DNA from: Macrocybe gigantea
Lineage: Eukaryota; Basidiomycota; Agaricomycetes; Agaricales; Callistosporiaceae
DNA: 64,000 nucleotides
Direction: 5' to 3'
NCBI GenBank assembly: GCA_011319805.1
Contig: SJRY01000231.1
Location: 62,001 to 126,000 of the forward strand
Position 1 is the first letter of the stretch; each line of letters starts with the position of its first letter. Made by a program: the position numbers and the translations under genes. Of this stretch, positions 58,200 to 64,000 are shown one piece after another. Below the pieces are notes generated by a model. It worked only from the letters and a program-made list of their open reading frames with translations, searched no databases and was not told the DNA's origin.

Positions 58200-59770
58200 G
58201 CCCTCATGAACGTTCTAATCAAGACTCCTCTTTATGGCACTAGAAACACCGCCTCTCACTCAATTCAAGCTATCCTATCCTACCTACGTCCGCTCACTTC
58301 GGCCCTTGGAAGGTAGGCATTCCATTCTCGTCTGTGAGTGCACTCACACGTGGTCAAGTCTTTCCCCAACCCGGACAGCTGTACTTCGCAGCATCAGAAA
58401 TCAATGTATTCGTTGAACTCACTTGTGCTCATTTTAGCGCAATCAACGGCCCACTGTACCATCTGGCCGAAATGATACAATGTTTGTGAGTATGCTGTGG
58501 GTGCACCGCTTGCAATGAGGGTCAGCAGCCACGACATATACTTAAAACTCACACAAATGGGTTTCCGAGTCTCTGCCCCTCGTATCTCGTCAATGTTCAC
58601 CGCAGCGTGGGCAACGACGTCAGGCTTTCTCACGCTTTCGGCGTGCAATGGATACTTGACAAGAATGCACACGATGTCTTGAACAAGACGTACAGCTATA
58701 TCGTTGTCGGTGGTGGCACAGCAGGTCTTTTTTTTTTACTCTCTTTATCCTAGATTAGATCCCGAGTTAACTTTTTAAACTACAGGACTTACGATTGCCA
58801 ATTAGCTCACCGAGGACAAACACACTACCGTGCTGGTCATCGAAACAGGCAAAGACGTTCGTACCGATCTGCGAGTTACAAATCCGGCAAATTAAGCTAG
58901 CTTCGAAAGAGTAACGCTCACCAGCTCACTTCTCCCAAATTTTGTAAAGCTTTGACGTTGCGGAGTATCCGGATCTCACTTAGGGATACAGGACTACGAA
59001 GCAGTCGCTAGGTGGCAGGATTGACGATTATAAGATGTCAGTGATTTGATTCTGTCCAGGTTCTGGGAGTACTAAGAGAAATGAAGCGGGAAAGCATTGG
59101 GTGGAAGCTCTTCCATCAACGGTATGCAATGGACGAGAGGCAACGCTGAGCAATACGACGCAGCTCTGGGACACCTTAATTGACGCGTTTGTCACCGTCT
59201 TCTCGACGCTACGCAGCGAAGGCGTTGAGCAGTGCAGTGGCAATCCCAACGGCGTCGCGCGGTGCATTTTCTCTATCCTTCCTGGACCCAGCTCGGGCCC
59301 AAATGCTGGGCATAACCGGCGTAGTAGCACCCAGAGTTATATATATTCGCTGCAACCCGAGGAGAGGCCGAATCTGTTTATTCTGGTCAAACACCATGCA
59401 TTGAGGATTGTGTGGGTCCCGAAGAGCAATGCAACTTTACCGAAACCGACTGGTGTTGAGTTTTTCCCCGAAGGCGATTTAGCGAGCACGTATGTTGCCA
59501 ATATTACCAAAGAAGTCATCGTGTCAACCGGAACCTTGAATATAGGCTATAGGTATATGTTTTAGCTCCCTGTTTTCCCGATGCCAATCGGACTAATCTG
59601 TCCGTGAATTCCTAGGCTGCCGATCTGATTAAACAGGGTTGAGAGCGAGAACTATTTCGTTCGATATCTGGAGCACCGGATTGTCACACTCGTCGCCGTG
59701 AATACGCTCTTAGATTTAATGAGGCTAAAGGTGCGGCGCGTGAATGTAAAAGATTTGCCCTACGGTTGCA
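58200..59770 (+). pseudogene. GMC oxidoreductase pseudogene
   Basis: A decayed copy of the 40454-42984 gene on the opposite strand. It keeps the upstream region, the signal peptide (MFTAAWATTSGFLTLSACNG), the Rossmann start (YSYIVVGGGTAG), part of the central exon ([20 protein letters not shown], then [20 protein letters not shown]) and the final exon fragment AADLIK with its flank. A small deletion disrupts the frame after the signal peptide, sequence between the second exon and the central exon is reduced, and everything between the central exon and the last exon (about 1 kb) is gone. It cannot make a working FAD enzyme. Confidence 0.75.
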
Positions 59771-59949
59771 AATCAAAAAGTGTCGACCTCATTTTATAAT
59801 GTTGACTGCAGATAAGACGATCGTCGATGCGTTTGGTCGCGGCCAAAGACCGACTTTTTCCCCGTCTTTAGACTAAATATCTCTCCATACTGATGATTCT
59901 AATTTCTATCGACTCAAAAAGCATCATACTCTATGCTAACGAGTTCCTC

Positions 59950-61121
59950 TCAAAGCAGAACCCGCATGACCTCCTCTTCAACCGCTTTACCCAAGATCTC
60001 CGTTGTTCCCGTCCCATGCATATCAGGAGTCAAGACGTCTCGCTGAGACCGCTGCAGAACCGTTTCAATAGCCGCCATCAACGCTTTGGCCGCTTCCTTT
60101 TCACCAAGATAGTCCAGCATCATCTGGCCCGCCCAAATCATGCCGATAGGGTTGGCTATTTCCATCCCCGCAATATCCGGGGCGCTTCCATGCACTGGTT
60201 CGAACAGACTTGGGAGCCATTCTTTATCGGGATCTCCCCGTCTTGACGAGGGATTGAGGTTCGCAGACGGTGCGATGCCGATTGTACCTGTGCAAGCAGG
60301 ACCTAGATCGGAAAGGATATCTCCAAGCAAATTCGATCCAACAACGACGTCGAATGTGTGAGGCCTTTGCACGAAATGCGCACAAAGGATGTCGATATGG
60401 TATTTCTCCACCTTTACGTCCGGATACTCCTTCGCGATCTCCTCGACTCTTTGGTCCCAGTACGGCATAGTGATGGAGATCCCGTTCGATTTGGTGGCAG
60501 ACGTCAGCTTCTTGGCTGGTCGACTCTGTGCAAGTTCGAAAGCGTAACGGATGACCCGATCGACGCCCACGCGCGTGAAAACCGTGTTCTGGATCACGGT
60601 CTCCCTCTCTGTCCCTTCGAATATCTTTCCTCCGATGGAGCTGTACTCGCCTTCGGTGTTCTCCCTGACGGTCACGAAATCAATGGACTTGTTTTCGCGA
60701 TTGGCGAGCGGCGATGGAACTCCAGGTATGAGTCGACAGGGTCTCAAATTGATGTACTGATCGAATTCGCGCCGGAAGGTCAAGATGCTTCCCCAAAGCG
60801 ATATGTGGTCAGGTACTCTTGCTGGATCGCCAACTAGCATAAAATCAACATCTTGGGGACTTTAGCACATTTCCACGACGTACCTGCACCGAAATATATC
60901 GCGTCGCACTGCTGCAGGTGAGATTTCCAGTCGGATGGCAGCATCGTGCCGTTTTTCAAGTAATACGTGCACGATCCCCAGTCAAAGGTTTTGAACTCGA
61001 GATTGAACTGAAATCTTGCCGCGGCAGCTTCAAGACATCGCAGTGCTGGTGGCATCACTTCCAAGCCAATTCCATCCCCTGGCAGGACGGCGATTGTATA
61101 GCATCTAGTAGTAGCGGCCAT
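59950..61121 (-). CDS. Tartrate / D-malate dehydrogenase-like enzyme
   Basis: Exons 61121-60884 and 60833-59950 with a 50-nt GT-AG intron; 373 aa, the usual length. A member of the isocitrate/isopropylmalate dehydrogenase superfamily: IAVLPGDGIGLEVMP, AIYFGAVGDP, LRPCRLIPGVPSPL, FVTVRENTEGEYSSIGG, FDVVVGSNLLGDILSDLGP with the metal-binding Asp residues, and EPVHGSAPDIAGMEIANPIG. The motif set and the NLLGDILSD form match tartrate or D-malate dehydrogenases, which oxidatively decarboxylate the acid using NAD+ and a divalent metal. Isopropylmalate dehydrogenase is less likely. ATG 61121 is preferred; 61142 is in frame and would add seven residues. Probably cytosolic, since no targeting peptide is seen. 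Confidence 0.85.
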
Positions 61122-61336
61122 AGTGAACAGTGAGAAATACATGACGAGACACCACGGCTTTTAAGGACATTTCGGACCGGATCGTTTCCATGACTAGGCT
61201 ATGAGAACGTCCAAAGTAGATGGCCGAGAATTGAGATAGGTATTTGGTTATCCAGCCATCACATGATGATCTAAGAATCAAGCGAAGAAGCCACTGTGAG
61301 AGTAGCCGACTAGGGCCCAACGAGAACGACAACAAT

Positions 61337-62958
61337 TTAGAAATAGTTGATACCAGGGAAGTAAAAGGGAAGTCCGCTGCGATCCTCCGCGGTAATCCAA
61401 CGAATTGTAGACTCATCCTGAACCCATCTTGTTGCGAGTACCTTCGTTTCTGGGAATGTCCTCCCAGCTGTAACATATCGAAGACGGGCTACTCGACGGC
61501 TCGCGATGCTGAATCGCCGCCGAGAACCAATCATAGCAATCAACGAAGGGGTGTCACCGGACTTCCAGCTCGGCACACATATCTTCAGAAACGTCAAGTT
61601 CGGAACGGGTCGATTGTCCACCCGCATCGTCAAGGCTCGAGTAACAGGCGCGACGTTCGTTTCAAAATTAAACGTCAGCGATAACTCCTCGATCAAGGGG
61701 ATATTTTTGAGCAGAGAATCGAACATATCTCGCCCTGATGTGATGCGAATGTTGACCAGTTTCAGGATTTTGAGGGGGCATTTCGATCGAGCCAAGAAGG
61801 AGATGACAGAGCTTCCGCTTGGTCCTCTGTCTCGTTGATCGTGACTGACGTGGAGGACCTCAAGGTTCGGTAAAGTGAGGTGTTGAAGAGACTTGACTGA
61901 AGGGAGTTTAAGGTGACGTAGGTTGACGTGCATGACGGCGGTGGCGGGTACGTCTCGCGTAAACATGGGATGGCACTGATGGTATTCCATGAGACTCGGG
62001 GACAACGACAGTGCTGTCAGGCAATCCCGGTCTCCGGCTTCATGAATGGAAGTGAGTTGCGACCATGGAAACATCGGAGAATAAGCTGTGCCAGCGTGCA
62101 AGTGTGCCTCGCGTAATGCAGGAGCAACGTCCAACCACCGGCTATTCTGAAGCAAGGACATGTATATGGGAAGTTTATAAGGTGGCGGAGGAGGCGGGTG
62201 GATGGCGATGCTGCGCAGGGTTGATAGCCGACCTCTGACCTGTTCCAGGGGATACAAAAGCTCGGGGGGATGTGCAACGCAACATCACTCCACCGCTCAG
62301 AATGGGGGAGCAGCGCAAGCAGGAGGACAAGGCCAGGAGAGATGTATGGTTCAGCATTCGGGACTAGGAGGAGGATATTGAGAGGATAATCCTCCGAGCG
62401 TCGTATCGCGATCTCCAGGGCAGATTTGTGGAGGTAAGATGCGTCAAGCTGAAGGTGCGACCACAGCTCGGGCCGTGACAGTAAAATTGACCGCCAGCGA
62501 TTGCAGATCCACCCGATTTTCCAAGGAATTTGCTGGACCGGCTGCCTGAACGGAAAGTATCCGTCGTATCTGGTCGACGGAGAAAATCGGACGCAATGGA
62601 GAAATACGACGTCGAGGACCTCTGTGGGCAGGCGCCTGGAGGCCGATGAGAAACACCTGCAACGTGCGACTAGGCTGTCCAAGTTTTGCTCGAAATTTTT
62701 GCAGTTCCGGTTAGAGGAGCGTGAACCAATGTGCAGACGTTTGTGCCGCGAGATTTCGACCTTTACTGCCATCAACAGATCAGCCACATCTTTCAATTGC
62801 TGATCTGAAGGTGCATCGTTAGAGTGCAGTATATGCCATAAAGGATCTGCTTGGCTCTGAAGGCTGGCCAGAATTTTCTTGTGCGCCACTTCGAGTTGGA
62901 GCGGATCTCTGTTGGTCGATACCACCTTATCGTTACTCGGAATGCGCCCGTGTGTCAT
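61337..62958 (-). CDS. F-box protein with LRR-like C-terminal region
   Basis: ATG 62958, one long exon to TAA at 61337. An N-terminal helical coiled region is followed by an F-box (SSASRRLPTEVLDVVFLHCV), then WKIGWICNRWRSILLSRPEL, the usual agaric F-box continuation. The C-terminal half has leucine-rich repeat-like segments (LRHLKLPSVKSLQHLTLPNL, CPLKILKLVNIRITSG, LLKNIPLIEELSLTFN). The frame changes at the G6 run 62264-62269 (C6 on the sense strand); adding one base joins VALHIPP to ELLYPLEQVRG. This is one of the many F-box genes expanded in mushrooms; SCF receptor, target unknown. A CAG acceptor lies just before the ATG, so a 5' UTR intron is likely. Confidence 0.72.
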
Positions 62959-64000
62959 GGTAGCTGCATTTGAGTTTATCAGAGAGTCAGACAAGCATCT
63001 AAGCTATGGGCAGTACCTGTTCTGAATCAACTCAAGCCTATGATTGAGCCGAAGAGGTTGACGAACATCACTTTTGGAAAGGGGGTCCATGTTTATGATT
63101 TATTTGGACCAAGCAAAGTGACAGTTGATGCAGTGATGAGTTGTTCGCTAGCTCTGTCCTTCCTTGTGAGACTCTCGCTGTTGGATTGTTCTACGAAGTT
63201 GAATAGGAATGATAGTCCGGGTTTCTCGTTTATACTTGTGACACGAAGGCACTTCAGCGAACATATGCAAGGATGGTTACACATCACAGGTCTATACATC
63301 TAAATATAACTATCAGCAACGACCTCGGCATTTGAGCACTTTATCCATGGATGAATGGACATATGCGCAGTTGCGGCTGCTGTCGAGAAAGGCCTAGCTC
63401 CGAAATATGGAATGGAGATGAGCCGATTTCTCAATCATCCCATGTTCGTCGGTGCGTGCACCTGGAGTTGCTGCAGATGCACCTAAATCAGCGGGTATGA
63501 TCTGATTCCGCGAGCGGTTTGCCTTCTGGGTTGTTTAAACGGACAAATGCTTGCCAGGACAATGTGACTTACGGTTCGATGAACGCCGTTAGGGTTTGAC
63601 TTGCCTGACCCCGGACGACTCATCGGGTTCTTGGGAGCTTCATTCCGGCCATCGCGCGTCATGACAGATTCATACGTTATTCTCGAGAGGAGATACGCCG
63701 TCGTGGCGGAGCCTGTCAAAAATCCTCGAAGATGGTAATCAATGAGACCGCTTTGGTGCGACAACAGCTGCTGTGGCGTGAATGGAACATTGGATTCCGA
63801 GTCTGTACCATGAGCCATACCACTCGAACCTTACGCTCGGAAAGCCCGAAGACCTCAGGCCATATGTCTGTGTCTGAGCTGGCCCGTCTTCGGGAGTTCG
63901 ACAGGTCTGATCCAGAACCTTAGAGCATATTCTCGACGTTGAGAGGGCCGGGTATCAGAGACCTGGGCGTTGACGTAAGACGAAAGCGGAGAAATTCCTG
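62959..64000. other. Right edge of the window, no supported gene
   Basis: An open frame on the - strand at 63483-63818 includes VPFTPQQLLSHQSGLIDY, vaguely like the beta-lactamase-fold pattern LLSHTSGL, but the second half is not convincing and no start or splice pattern supports it. It may be a fragment of a gene continuing past the window. Confidence 0.3.

Noticed and set aside
5287..62958. Programmed ribosomal frameshifting as an explanation for the many frame breaks
   Set aside because: The sites share no slippery heptamer or common context and lie in unrelated genes; a sequencing under-call explains all of them.
63483..63818. Beta-lactamase-like serine hydrolase on the - strand
   Set aside because: Only one weak motif (LLSHQSGL); no catalytic SxxK or supporting exons in view.
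1..64000. CRISPR array, rRNA operon or prokaryotic operon structure
   Set aside because: No regularly spaced repeats, no rRNA motifs, and the genes are interrupted by spliceosomal introns.

Overview
The window is nuclear DNA from a filamentous basidiomycete, most likely an agaricomycete mushroom. Many spliceosomal introns of about 48-80 nt interrupt nearly every gene. The families fit this group: PMT2, SKN7, a chromodomain Ty3/gypsy remnant, HNH_2 nucleases, and lineage-expanded F-box, BTB and GMC genes. No rRNA, convincing tRNA or CRISPR was found. Exons were assigned by eye from splice consensus, reading phase and family motifs.

Layout. 0-8.4 kb: 3' part of an arrestin-like gene, an unknown two-exon gene, the heat shock factor HSF1 and a small cysteine-rich secreted protein. 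9-20 kb is an accessory island: a truncated RBR E3 ligase copy, an intact pogo-type transposon, a gypsy remnant, an HNH protein and a full CCCH-RBR E3 ligase with a C-terminal CaaX box. 20.9-34.1 kb is mainly housekeeping: an unknown gene, PMT2, fibrillarin, two tandem MFS transporters and dephospho-CoA kinase. 34.5-43 kb: two BTB genes, a decayed F-box gene and a secreted GMC oxidoreductase. 45.4-56.2 kb: a secreted protein, a UPF1-like helicase, a third BTB gene and the HSF/response-regulator SKN7. 56.7-63 kb: an intact sister of the decayed F-box gene, a wrecked sister of the GMC gene, a tartrate/D-malate dehydrogenase-like enzyme and another F-box gene.

Four features stand out. (1) At least ten places in nine otherwise good genes need exactly one extra base in or beside a homopolymer to restore the conserved frame. 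This points to assembly under-calls rather than pseudogenes. (2) GC-AG introns are frequent: six introns at five loci, with a GT version of the same intron in one paralogue. (3) An F-box/GMC pair exists twice with opposite members decayed. (4) The two RBR copies are nearly identical only over the RING1-IBR-RING2 part, as expected from gene conversion.

Functionally the window mixes stress-response transcription factors (HSF1, SKN7), ubiquitin-linked adaptors and ligases (RBR, F-box, BTB, arrestin), secretory glycosylation (PMT2), transport and oxidative secreted enzymes (GMC). I see no single gene cluster acting in one pathway.
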